Below are positions 1 through 8,352 of a stretch of DNA of 64,000 nucleotides, piece after piece. The stretch lies in the NCBI GenBank assembly GCA_011959925.1, contig BLMD01000303.1, positions 53,374 through 117,373 of the forward strand, given 5' to 3'. The notes under the pieces were generated by a model, which was not told the origin of the DNA, did no database searches, and was given only the letters and a program-made list of their open reading frames with translations. Within the stretch, counting starts at the first letter, position 1; the number at the start of each line of letters is the position of its first letter. This DNA comes from Lachnospiraceae bacterium. GTDB lineage: Bacteria; Bacillota; Clostridia; Lachnospirales; Lachnospiraceae. Both the position numbers and the translations under genes were made by a program.

Positions 1-5
1 ATCAT
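1..5 (-). CDS. Start codon of a gene leaving the left edge
   Basis: On the minus strand an AGGAGG ribosome binding site (positions 11-16) sits seven bases before an ATG at 5-3, and a strong promoter lies about 90 bases upstream at 98-126. A gene therefore begins at the window edge and continues leftward. Only the first codon is visible, so the product cannot be named. A dap gene downstream of asd would be plausible but is pure guesswork. Confidence 0.5.
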
Positions 6-97
6 GTCAATCCTCCTGCCGCTTTTTGGGATACTGCAATACTGCAAGTTTCTGTTATAAAAAACTGTATATTTTTTCCTGTCCACAGTCGATTTCT

Positions 98-126
98 ATT
101 ATATCGAAAAAAGACGGATTCGTCAA
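98..126 (-). promoter_or_regulatory. SigA promoter for the left-edge gene
   Basis: Minus strand: -35 TTGACG (126-121), 17-bp spacer, -10 TATAAT (103-98). It lies after the asd terminator and before the start codon at position 5, so the left-edge gene is a separate transcription unit from asd. Confidence 0.7.
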
Positions 127-211
127 ACGATAGCGTACATAAGTTTTTATTTTTTTGTAAATTTTGCAAAAATGCTTACGCTTAAATGCGTAGTAATACC
201 AATGCGCTGAA

Positions 212-254
212 AAACGGCTGCAAACAGACGGATCTCGCCGTTTTACAGCCGTTT
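212..254 (-). terminator. Rho-independent terminator of asd
   Basis: On the minus strand AAACGGCTG (254-246) pairs with CAGCCGTTT (220-212), with further imperfect pairing inside the loop and a T run directly after the stem. It lies 17 bases past the asd stop codon. Confidence 0.7.
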
Positions 255-270
255 CTATTCCAAACATGAT

Positions 271-1356
271 TTATTTTGCCGCCAGATATCCCTGTGCCTT
301 TAACAATTCCGCACACAAAACCGCTCCGCCCGCAGCTCCGCGGACCGTATTATGGGAAAGTCCTACAAATTTCCAGTCATACACCGTATCTTCCCTTAAT
401 CTACCCACGGTAACGCCCATGCCGTTTTCATAATCCACATCCAAAGATACCTGAGGCCTGTTTTCTTCCTCCAGATAACGGATAAACTGCCGGGGAGCAC
501 TGGGAAGGTTCTTCTCCTGCGGAACGCCCCGATACGTTTCAAGCGCAGCAATCAGCTGCTGTTTGGACGGCTTCTTTTTAAATTTCACAAATACGGCTGC
601 CGTATGTCCGTTTAAAACCGGAACACGGATGCACTGGCAGGTGATCAACGGGCTTTCTGCCGGAACGATAATGCCGTCTTTGATCTCTCCCCAGATCCGT
701 AAGGGTTCCTTTTCGCTCTTTTCCTCTTCACCGCCGATATAGGGAATAATATTCCCATTCATTTCCGGCCATTCCGCAAAGGTCTTACCTGCTCCGGAAA
801 TCGCCTGGTATGTCGTCGCCACGACTTCATACGGTTCAAATTCTTTCCATGCCGTTAACACCGGCGCATAGCTTTGGATCGAACAATTGGGTTTTACCGC
901 TACAAATCCCCGCTTCGTACCAAGACGCTTTTTCTGAAATTCGATCACCGCCATATGCTCCGGATTGATTTCCGGCACTACCATCGGCACATCCGGCGTC
1001 CAGCGGTGCGCGCTGTTATTGGAAACTACCGGAGTCTCCGTTTTTGCGTAAGCTTCTTCGATTTTTTTGATCTCTTCCTTTGTCATATCTACGGCGGAAA
1101 ATACAAAGTCAACGGAAGCGGCTGTCTCTTCTACCTCGTTCACATTTTTTACGACAATGTCTTTTACTGCGTCCGGCATTGGCGTATCCATTTTCCAACG
1201 TCCGCCGACCGCATCTTCATATCGCTTTCCGGCGCTTCTTTCACTCGCCGCAATTGTGGTCACTTCAAACCACGGATGGTGTTCCAGAAGGGAAATAAAC
1301 CGCTGCCCTACCATTCCCGTCCCGCCTAAAATTCCCACTTTTAATTTTCTGTCCAT
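271..1356 (-). CDS. asd: Aspartate-semialdehyde dehydrogenase
   Basis: Reduces aspartyl phosphate to aspartate semialdehyde with NADPH, the branch point to lysine/diaminopimelate, threonine and methionine. The 361-residue protein has an N-terminal nucleotide-binding motif GGTGMVG at residues 11-17, the catalytic cysteine in KPNCSIQ at Cys158 and the catalytic histidine in GHTAAV at His251. GTGMVGQRF and the overall length fit the archaeal/fungal-type branch of the family, which many Clostridia use. A longer frame opens 27 codons upstream, but the ATG at 1356 has a clear GGGAGG site eight bases ahead, so that start is chosen. It is followed by a terminator at 212-254. Confidence 0.93.
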   Translation of the reverse strand: MDRKLKVGILGGTGMVGQRFISLLEHHPWFEVTTIAASERSAGKRYEDAVGGRWKMDTPMPDAVKDIVVKNVNEVEETAASVDFVFSAVDMTKEEIKKIEEAYAKTETPVVSNNSAHRWTPDVPMVVPEINPEHMAVIEFQKKRLGTKRGFVAVKPNCSIQSYAPVLTAWKEFEPYEVVATTYQAISGAGKTFAEWPEMNGNIIPYIGGEEEKSEKEPLRIWGEIKDGIIVPAESPLITCQCIRVPVLNGHTAAVFVKFKKKPSKQQLIAALETYRGVPQEKNLPSAPRQFIRYLEEENRPQVSLDVDYENGMGVTVGRLREDTVYDWKFVGLSHNTVRGAAGGAVLCAELLKAQGYLAAK

Positions 1357-1405
1357 TTCGTTCTCCTCCCTGTTCGTCTGTCGCGTACATATGTCTTTCT
1401 CGTAA

Positions 1406-1411
1406 ATTATA
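1406..1411 (-). promoter_or_regulatory. Possible -10 box of the asd promoter
   Basis: A perfect TATAAT lies 50 bases before the asd start in the gap to argH. The nearest good -35 (TTGCAT, 1437-1432) is 20 bases away, which is too far for a standard promoter, so the call is tentative. Confidence 0.35.
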
Positions 1412-1486
1412 GTATGACACTCTGCCGGAAAATGCAAGTTGCATTTTAGCAGAAAATATACGGTGAAAATAATTTTTCTTATGCAT

Positions 1487-2878
<1,392 letters not shown>

Positions 2879-2880
2879 GA

Positions 2881-3501
2881 TTAAATTCTCCTTTCTGCTC
2901 TGGAAAATACGCAGCCGCAGTAATCCTGACGGTATAATCCGTATTCCCGGGATAATTCCACCGAACGCCGGTACCCGTTTTTCTTTTTAAAATCTGAATT
3001 CAAATAGGGAACGCCGTATGCTTTCGCAGCCGCTTCCCCGATTTCATTTAATATTTCCGCATTTTTCAAAGGACTGATAGACAGCGTCGTCGTAAAATAA
3101 TCGGCATTCGTTTCTTTTGCCCGCTTTGCAGTCTCAAACAGGCGCAGACGGTAGCAGAACATGCAGCGTTTTCCACCTTCTTTTTCCTGCTCCAGCCCTT
3201 TTACTCCCTCATAAAACGTTTCCTTATCATAATCGCCGCAGAGAAACCGAACCGGATATTCGGCAGGAAACTCCTGCAGAAACCGAATCTGCTCCTTTAC
3301 CCGCTTTTCGTATTCCTCATCCGGATAAAGATTCGGATTATAGTAAAAAACCGTAATATGAAAATAAGAGGAAAGATATTCGATCACATAAGAGCTGCAC
3401 GGCGCGCAGCAGCTGTGCAGCAAAAGATGCGGGACAGTGCCGTTTTCTTTTTGTGCCTGCAAAATTTGCTCCAGTTCCTTCTGATAATTCCTCCGGTTCA
3501 T
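2881..3501 (-). CDS. queH: Epoxyqueuosine reductase QueH
   Basis: Non-orthologous replacement of QueG that makes the last reduction in tRNA queuosine synthesis. The 206-residue protein (DUF208 family) shows the expected metal-ligand cysteines: CCAPC at 31-35, CMFC at 113-116 and CGC at 195-197. An AGGAG site precedes the ATG at 3501. It is the first gene of a queH-argH operon, and the coupling to arginine synthesis has no evident functional meaning. Confidence 0.88.
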   Translation of the reverse strand: MNRRNYQKELEQILQAQKENGTVPHLLLHSCCAPCSSYVIEYLSSYFHITVFYYNPNLYPDEEYEKRVKEQIRFLQEFPAEYPVRFLCGDYDKETFYEGVKGLEQEKEGGKRCMFCYRLRLFETAKRAKETNADYFTTTLSISPLKNAEILNEIGEAAAKAYGVPYLNSDFKKKNGYRRSVELSREYGLYRQDYCGCVFSRAERRI

Positions 3502-3525
3502 GTTCTGTGCTCCTTGATCTTACAT

Positions 3526-3555
3526 TTTATCATGCTATTGTACCTTAAGTGTCAA
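3526..3555 (-). promoter_or_regulatory. Promoter of queH-argH
   Basis: Minus strand: a perfect -35 TTGACA (3555-3550), 18-bp spacer and -10 GATAAA (3531-3526), 25 bases before the queH start. The same gap must carry the divergent promoter for the ABC genes, but no equally good plus-strand pair is visible. Confidence 0.65.
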
Positions 3556-3606
3556 AAAATAGCAACTGACATACAATAATTCTATAAAAAGAAAGCGGGA
3601 ATTTTC

Positions 3607-4374
3607 ATGGAAGTTTCGATCCGATGCAATCATGTCCATTATACATATCATACGCTGCAGGGGGAAACTCCCGCCCTGTGCGACATACATTTTCAGGTAA
3701 ACGAAGGCGAATTTGTCAGCATTGTCGGTCCTTCCGGCTGCGGCAAATCGACGCTTTTATCTCTTTTATGCGGACTTCTTACACCGGAATCCGGAACGGT
3801 TGAATTTAAAGGCGAACCGGTCTGTGAGAAAAACCGCCGGCAGATCGGCTATATGCTGCAGCACGATCATTTATTTGAATGGAGAAGCGTCAGAAAAAAT
3901 ATATTACTGGGACTGGAAATACAAAAAAAGATCTCCGACGAAACGCTGCAGGAAGCAGACCACCTCTTAAAGCTCTATGGCCTCTACCGGTTTAAAGACG
4001 CAAGGCCCTCGCAGCTTTCCGGCGGTATGCGGCAGAGGGCGGCGTTGATCCGCACGCTGCTTCTGCATCCGGATCTTCTGCTCTTAGACGAACCGTTTTC
4101 CGCACTGGATTATCAGACCAGGCTCAAAGTCAGCGACGATATCGGCAGCATTATCCGAAAATCAAAAAAAACGGCGATTCTGGTTACGCACGATCTGTCA
4201 GAAGCCGTCAGCTTAGGCGACCGCGTGATTGTGCTGACCCCTCTGCCGGCAGGCATCAAAGCAATCGTTTCCACTGATTTTCCAAAAGAACTTTCGCCGT
4301 TTGAACGCAGAAACACAGATGTATTTAAAACCTATTTTAATCAAATATGGAAGGAGCTAAATCCCGATGAATGA
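3607..4374 (+). CDS. ABC transporter ATPase, nitrate/sulfonate/taurine type
   Basis: ATP-hydrolysing subunit of an importer of the SsuB/TauB/NrtD group. The 255-residue protein has Walker A GPSGCGKST at 41-49, signature LSGGMRQ at 137-143 and Walker B LLLLDEP at 157-163. It overlaps the permease gene by eight bases, which suggests translational coupling. Members of this group import sulfonates, nitrate or thiamine precursors. The substrate cannot be read from the ATPase, and no substrate-binding protein is encoded nearby. Confidence 0.85.
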   Translation: MEVSIRCNHVHYTYHTLQGETPALCDIHFQVNEGEFVSIVGPSGCGKSTLLSLLCGLLTPESGTVEFKGEPVCEKNRRQIGYMLQHDHLFEWRSVRKNILLGLEIQKKISDETLQEADHLLKLYGLYRFKDARPSQLSGGMRQRAALIRTLLLHPDLLLLDEPFSALDYQTRLKVSDDIGSIIRKSKKTAILVTHDLSEAVSLGDRVIVLTPLPAGIKAIVSTDFPKELSPFERRNTDVFKTYFNQIWKELNPDE

Positions 4375-5161
4375 TTCGATTTCTGCAGCGCAGATTGCCT
4401 ATTTAAAATCCTGCCAATCGCACAAAATCAAAATCCAGCTGTACCGTATCGGTATCCTGCTGTTCTTCTTAAGTGTTTGGGAGGTCAGTGCGCGCATGGG
4501 CTGGATCGACGATTTTATTTTCAGCAGCCCGTCAAAACTGTTATCCTGTTTCTTCTACATGACGAAAGAAAATCATCTGTTTTATCATATCGGAATCACA
4601 TTACTGGAAACGATTGCCAGTTTCTTTCTGGTTATGGCGTGCGCCCTGCTTCTCACCATACTGCTCTGGTACAGCAAAACGGCAACGGAAACGTTAGACC
4701 CGTATCTTGTGGTATTAAACAGCCTGCCAAAATCTGCACTTGCCCCGCTGTTGATCGTCTGGCTGGGCGCAAATTACCGGACGATCATTTTAACGGGCAT
4801 ATCCGTTGCAATCTTCGGCACAATTTTAAACCTCTATATCGGCTTTCAGGAAGTAGACGAAGAAAAAATCCGCCTGATTCAAACGCTTGGCGGCGGAAAA
4901 ACCCATGCTTTATTTAAAGTAATTCTTCCGGCAAACCGGGCAGTTTTGATCGGGCTGATGAAAAGCAATATCGGGCTGTGTCTCGTCGGCGTAATCATCG
5001 GTGAATTTATCGCTTCCAAATGCGGGCTTGGGTATCTGATCATTTATGGAAGCCAGGTATTTAAGCTGGACTGGGTTATCCTCTCCATCCTGATCTTATG
5101 TATCATTGCCACGGGATTGTACGGATGCATCCGCTTACTGGAAAAGTTTTGTTTACAATGA
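4367..5161 (+). CDS. ABC transporter permease, SsuC/TauC type
   Basis: Membrane partner of the preceding ATPase. The 264-residue protein has about six hydrophobic segments (BPD_transp_1 fold) and an EAA-like loop around LIQTLGGGKTHALFKVILP that would dock the ATPase. Its start overlaps the ATPase stop. Its 3' end overlaps the convergent phosphopantetheinyl transferase gene by nine bases, so transcripts from both strands must terminate inside coding sequence. The expected third component, a periplasmic-type binding lipoprotein, is absent from the window. Confidence 0.85.
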   Translation: MNDSISAAQIAYLKSCQSHKIKIQLYRIGILLFFLSVWEVSARMGWIDDFIFSSPSKLLSCFFYMTKENHLFYHIGITLLETIASFFLVMACALLLTILLWYSKTATETLDPYLVVLNSLPKSALAPLLIVWLGANYRTIILTGISVAIFGTILNLYIGFQEVDEEKIRLIQTLGGGKTHALFKVILPANRAVLIGLMKSNIGLCLVGVIIGEFIASKCGLGYLIIYGSQVFKLDWVILSILILCIIATGLYGCIRLLEKFCLQ

Positions 5162-5815
5162 CTCATACGGATATTCTTTCCAGACAAGTTCCGGTTCAAC
5201 CGCCGTTTCCTCCCGCTGCACTGTCAATGCCAAAATCAAACGATCCGAAACATGCAGATAATGGCGGCAGAGCCTGTCAAAGCCTTTTACGTTTATCGTG
5301 CTGCCCTCCCGGAGGGTACACGGATCCGGCGGAAAAAAGCATACCGTATCAAACGGAACCAAGAGCCCTTTGCCCGTCATCTTTACATAACTTTCTTTTA
5401 ATGTCCATAATGCCAGAAATCGTTTTGTTTCCTCTTGCTTTAACCTGCCGTTCCCATCGGCATCGGTAGCGCGCGTTCCCAATACATAGGAACATTCGCC
5501 TCTGCTGCAGGATTTTTTTACGGTTCTAAAATTAACCTGACGCATACTTTCTGCGTCTATTCCGACTTCATAATCACAAAGAGCGACGGCTACGCCCTCT
5601 TTGCAGTGGGTGATATTAAATTTCAAGTTGGGATTTTCTTCATAATACGGCTTTCCGCAACCGTCTCTTTTTACGGCGCTTTCCCGAAATTTCGTATGAA
5701 AAAATTCTAAAAACGCATGTTTAAGCATCGAAACGGCAATTTCATGTTCCTGTGCGCCGGATCTGCTTACATATTTGCAGTAACCGATAAAAACGGTTGT
5801 TCTTTTATTCATCAA
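5153..5815 (-). CDS. 4'-phosphopantetheinyl transferase, Sfp type
   Basis: Transfers the phosphopantetheine arm of CoA to a serine of acyl, peptidyl or aryl carrier proteins. In 220 residues it shows the two family motifs: GIDAES at 85-90, with the Mg-binding aspartate, and WTLKESYVK at 137-145. The length is that of Sfp-type enzymes rather than the 120-residue AcpS, so it probably serves secondary-metabolite or general carrier proteins. No NRPS or PKS gene is in the window. The gene has a -10-like TATAAT about 50 bases upstream without a convincing -35. Confidence 0.85.
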   Translation of the reverse strand: MMNKRTTVFIGYCKYVSRSGAQEHEIAVSMLKHAFLEFFHTKFRESAVKRDGCGKPYYEENPNLKFNITHCKEGVAVALCDYEVGIDAESMRQVNFRTVKKSCSRGECSYVLGTRATDADGNGRLKQEETKRFLALWTLKESYVKMTGKGLLVPFDTVCFFPPDPCTLREGSTINVKGFDRLCRHYLHVSDRLILALTVQREETAVEPELVWKEYPYESL

Positions 5816-5918
5816 ATGCGGTTCCTCTCTCCCGTATCGCAGGTTCTGCCTGCATGGAATTTTATGTTTTCTATTATATAAAACGCCGCCGCTTTACTTG
5901 AGTTAAAGACAGTGTTTC

Positions 5919-5947
5919 GGGGAAGTGCCGCAAACGGCACATTCCCC
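5919..5947. repeat. Hairpin at the edge of the decayed island
   Basis: GGGGAA-GTGCCG (5919-5930) pairs with CGGCAC-A-TTCCCC (5935-5947), leaving a four-base loop and one bulged A. It lies just past the stop of the recombinase remnant. There is no T run on either side, so it is not a typical terminator; it may mark the end of the mobile element or be a transcript-stabilising stem. Confidence 0.6.
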
Positions 5948-5955
5948 ATGTCTAC

Positions 5956-6270
5956 TTAATCAATTTTCCCTACAAAACGGTAATAAATCTCAATGTCCCT
6001 CACGGTTTTACCATTCCCGTCTTTCCATGACTGGTGGACAACGATTTTCTCAATCAGTTCATTCAAGAGTAGGTCGGTAAACTCGTCAATAGCACTGTAT
6101 TTCTGGATTAAATCAACCCAACGCCTTGCATCGTCCGTTTCTTCCTTCGTTTCTTCAATTTTTGTGAAGATGGTCTTGACTGTTTCATCAAACTGCCCTG
6201 CAATAACCTTACGCCCTTGCTTGGGAAATAAAGCCTTTGGAAACAGCCTGCCACAATACACTGCTTGCAT
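5956..6270 (-). pseudogene. C-terminal remnant of a large serine recombinase
   Basis: The 104-codon frame ends in LLNELIEKIVVHQSW, then DIEIYYRFVGKID, the typical C-terminus (DUF4368 region) of Tn4451/TnpX-like large serine recombinases. These are normally over 500 residues, so the catalytic and zinc-ribbon domains are missing. The first 20 or so residues do not look like recombinase sequence, so the ATG at 6270 is probably not an original start. The fragment marks the left end of a decayed integrative element whose right end is the TnpV remnant near 10194. Confidence 0.75.
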
Positions 6271-6276
6271 GGACTT

Positions 6277-6308
6277 ATTATAGCATGGGGCATGGAGCGT
6301 TTTGTCAA
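6277..6308 (-). promoter_or_regulatory. Extended -10 promoter before the recombinase remnant
   Basis: Minus strand: TTGACA (6308-6303), a 20-bp spacer and an extended -10 TGCTATAAT with TATAAT at 6282-6277. The ATG at 6270 is only seven bases past the -10, so any product would be leaderless. The arrangement looks like an element-internal promoter brought next to the fragment by deletion. Confidence 0.45.
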
Positions 6309-6588
6309 GTGCTTTTTTGAGTTATTGACGCAAAACTTTTCAGCGCGGCGGGAAACGGGCAGGAAGAACGAGCGCAAAACGCGCCTGTGGACGGTTAGAA
6401 GTCCTTTTCGTGGGTAAGTAGTATAACACGATTGTTTTTGGTGATGAGATGTGCTATATTTTATAATTGACAAATTGGAGTTGAGAAGATGTTTTGTAAT
6501 GAGATAAAAACAATACAAAGCCTTACAATATATAGTTAATGGGAGTTTAGGCTAGGCTTTGATATGATTTTGAAATGAGGAAAAGCAT
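6309..6588. other. Non-coding gap inside the island
   Basis: No supported gene in about 280 bases. Short frames rich in arginine and serine exist around 6330-6420 but have no start or ribosome binding site. The right half is AT-rich and must hold the promoter of the gene at 6589; a TTGACA occurs at 6468-6473 without a well-spaced -10. Confidence 0.5.
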
Positions 6589-7248
6589 ATGGAAGAAAAC
6601 TACAGTACCCTCATCAAACAAGCGGTTCGGGCAGTGCTGAAACCCAAAGGGATGTTCCAGAAAGGTTCTACCCGGATATGGATAGATGATAATGGTTGGT
6701 TCTTCACGGTTGTGGAATTTCAGGGCAGTTGGTGCGACCGAGGGAGTTATCTGAACATAGGAATGCAGCATCTATGGAACGAGTGGGAATATTTGTTTAC
6801 CGTATGTGGCACACGGGAAGCCAGAGAGGGGACATGGGTCGGATATAAAGGAAACGTAGAAATTTTCTCGCAAGAGATTACTTCTTTAGCGGAAACTGCG
6901 CTGGAACGAATTTTAGAGTATCGGACACTTGCAGACCCAGAAACAGCTAAGACGATACCTCTTATAAGCAGTGTAATTGCGCCCTTTTGGCCTGCGTGGA
7001 ATCAGTTTATGACTGCCGCACTAGCCGGGGACATTCCTTTGTGCCTTGAACTTGAGTCAAAAGTCCGTCGGGCACTGGAGCGTGTCCCAATAGATGGGGC
7101 AGAAGAATTATTGACACAAATTTTGTTCCTTTTGGATGAGCCTCAAAAAATTCATGCATATATTGTGGACAAGATTATTGCGCAACGAGCGTATTGGCGG
7201 AGTAAGCCTGGATTGAAACGTTTATCAGTTCATCCAGAATATGGTTAA
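6589..7248 (+). CDS. DUF4304-like hypothetical protein
   Basis: A 219-residue soluble protein with an AGGA site before the ATG. Residues 5-70 follow the pattern of DUF4304 proteins: a short helix, then a region like KPKGMFQKGSTRIW, then WFFTVVEFQGS and YLNIGMQHLW. Proteins of this type often occur as single accessory genes or as immunity-like proteins. The C-terminal half is helical with no recognised motif. It lies between a recombinase remnant and a Uma2 gene, so horizontal origin is likely. Function is unknown; assignment to DUF4304 is by pattern memory only. Confidence 0.6.
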   Translation: MEENYSTLIKQAVRAVLKPKGMFQKGSTRIWIDDNGWFFTVVEFQGSWCDRGSYLNIGMQHLWNEWEYLFTVCGTREAREGTWVGYKGNVEIFSQEITSLAETALERILEYRTLADPETAKTIPLISSVIAPFWPAWNQFMTAALAGDIPLCLELESKVRRALERVPIDGAEELLTQILFLLDEPQKIHAYIVDKIIAQRAYWRSKPGLKRLSVHPEYG

Positions 7249-7258
7249 TATTTCCATG

Positions 7259-7301
7259 ATAGCTCTGTACCATAACTTCCAGCCTATCATGCAGATAAAA
7301 A
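7259..7301. repeat. 43-bp direct repeat, copy 1
   Basis: Identical over 43 bases to 8216-8258, with four more matching bases after one mismatch. The two copies lie 957 bases apart in the same orientation and flank the Uma2 gene. This copy begins 11 bases after the stop of the DUF4304-like gene. Confidence 0.9.
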
Positions 7302-7307
7302 ACTAAA

Positions 7308-7350
7308 ATAGGGCGGCGGTAAAAGGCATTGACTATCCCCGCCGCCCTAT
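7308..7350. repeat. Perfect 12-bp GC-rich stem-loop
   Basis: ATAGGGCGGCGG (7308-7319) pairs exactly with CCGCCGCCCTAT (7339-7350) around a 19-base loop. No T run follows on either strand, so it looks more like a REP-type element or mobile-element end than a terminator. It directly follows copy 1 of the 43-bp repeat. Confidence 0.75.
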
Positions 7351-7485
7351 CATGCGGCTGCTGCATATAATAAAAATACAGACGCAGCATCTTCGGATGC
7401 ACAGGCTTATGAAACCTTGGATGAAAAGCTTGCACGACTGCACAAAAATCATCCCAGGCCAAAACCAATAAAGACAGAAATATAA
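7351..7485 (+). pseudogene. Possible remnant reading frame before Uma2
   Basis: An open frame without a start codon reads AYETLDEKLARLHKN near its end and stops at 7483-7485, 20 bases before the Uma2 start. The amphipathic, charged C-terminus resembles that of small accessory proteins encoded ahead of Uma2 genes, but no family is recognised. The 5' end may have been lost at the hairpin or repeat junction. Confidence 0.25.
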
Positions 7486-7505
7486 CCATGAAAGGAAGTG
7501 TTGCT

Positions 7506-8066
7506 ATGCCATATACATTAAAACAACCGGAACTCCATACTATTGATGATATTTACAGCTTGCCAGAAGGCAGCAGGGCGGAACTCATTGACGGCCGGAT
7601 TTATGATATGGCTCCACCTACCAGAAAACACCAGATTGCCGCCGGGGAGCTCTTTACCAGCATTCACGGCTATATTAAGGCAAAAGGCGGCACATGCGAA
7701 CCGTATATCGCCCCATTTGCCGTATTTTTGAATAAAGACGATACAAACTACGTGGAACCGGATATATCCGTAATCTGTGATAAATCAAAACTCACTGACA
7801 AAGGATGCTTCGGATCGCCTGACTGGATTATTGAAATTGTTTCACCTGGCAGCAGGAGGATGGACTATTTCACGAAGCTCTTTAAATACCGCTCTTCCGG
7901 CGTTCGAGAATATTGGATCGTGGATCCAGATAAGAACAGGATACTTGTTTATAACTTTGAAGAGGAAACCACCGGGGACTATACTTTTGCTGATTCTGTA
8001 AAAGCCGGCATTTATGACGATCTGTATATCAATTTCTCCGACATTACTGATCTACTGAACATTTAG
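7506..8066 (+). CDS. Uma2-family PD-(D/E)XK nuclease
   Basis: A 186-residue protein of the Uma2/DUF820 family, a restriction-endonuclease-like fold abundant in cyanobacteria and scattered in Firmicutes, usually of unknown biological role. The catalytic-core pattern is visible: RAELIDGRIYDM near the N-terminus, VEPDISVICD in the middle, then DWIIEIVSPGS and the conserved REYWIVDP. A frame opens six codons earlier, but the GGAAG site fits the ATG at 7506. It is flanked by the 43-bp repeats, suggesting that it moved or was duplicated as a unit. Confidence 0.85.
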   Translation: MPYTLKQPELHTIDDIYSLPEGSRAELIDGRIYDMAPPTRKHQIAAGELFTSIHGYIKAKGGTCEPYIAPFAVFLNKDDTNYVEPDISVICDKSKLTDKGCFGSPDWIIEIVSPGSRRMDYFTKLFKYRSSGVREYWIVDPDKNRILVYNFEEETTGDYTFADSVKAGIYDDLYINFSDITDLLNI

Positions 8067-8215
8067 CCAAAAGCCCCTGGATCAGTTATGTATCTATTTC
8101 GGGGATAGGATTCAGCCGGAAGATATCGAATAAGCAAAAATCCAGCAGCATGTAAAGGTTAAATAAACATCCGCCTACCATCGGGTGCCCTTGACATGCC
8201 ACTGGATCCGTGCTA

Positions 8216-8258
8216 ATAGCTCTGTACCATAACTTCCAGCCTATCATGCAGATAAAAA
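8216..8258. repeat. 43-bp direct repeat, copy 2
   Basis: Second copy of the repeat at 7259-7301. On the minus strand it starts exactly where the KTR zinc-ribbon reading frame loses its normal continuation, so this repeat edge is a recombination junction. Confidence 0.9.
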
Positions 8259-8321
8259 TCTAAGCCTGTCACGGGTTTTATTACCACAAACAGGACAATA
8301 TATCCATTCTGATTTATTCAA
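8244..8321 (-). pseudogene. Truncated cysteine-rich KTR protein
   Basis: A TTG start with an AGGAC site opens a 25-residue frame reading NKSEWIYCPVCGNKTRDRLR and then FLSA before a stop. The first 20 residues match the start of the cysteine-rich KTR proteins carried by clostridial conjugative and integrative elements, including the CPVC half of the zinc ribbon and the KTR motif. The second CPKC half is absent because the frame enters the 43-bp repeat. The zinc site cannot form, so this is a remnant. Confidence 0.65.
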
Positions 8322-8352
8322 TTTATTACCGTCCTTTCTGCATTTCTGGTAC

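Noticed and set aside
55..267. 70-codon minus-strand frame downstream of asd
   Set aside because: It spans the asd terminator and the promoter of the left-edge gene, has no ribosome binding site and looks like random AT-rich translation.
1357..1486. T-box or lysine riboswitch before asd
   Set aside because: The 130-base gap is too short and lacks the T-box core sequence or a visible attenuator pair.
5956..6270. Intact recombinase gene
   Set aside because: At 104 codons it lacks the catalytic serine domain entirely; only the C-terminal region is present.
6108..6518. 136-codon minus-strand frame
   Set aside because: Different frame from the recombinase remnant, composition is not protein-like and it covers the extended -10 promoter.
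7175..7489. 104-codon minus-strand frame containing HDRLEVMVQSYHG
   Set aside because: It is the translation of the 43-bp repeat plus the antisense of neighbouring genes. The shared peptide arises because the repeat is present twice; no start site supports it.
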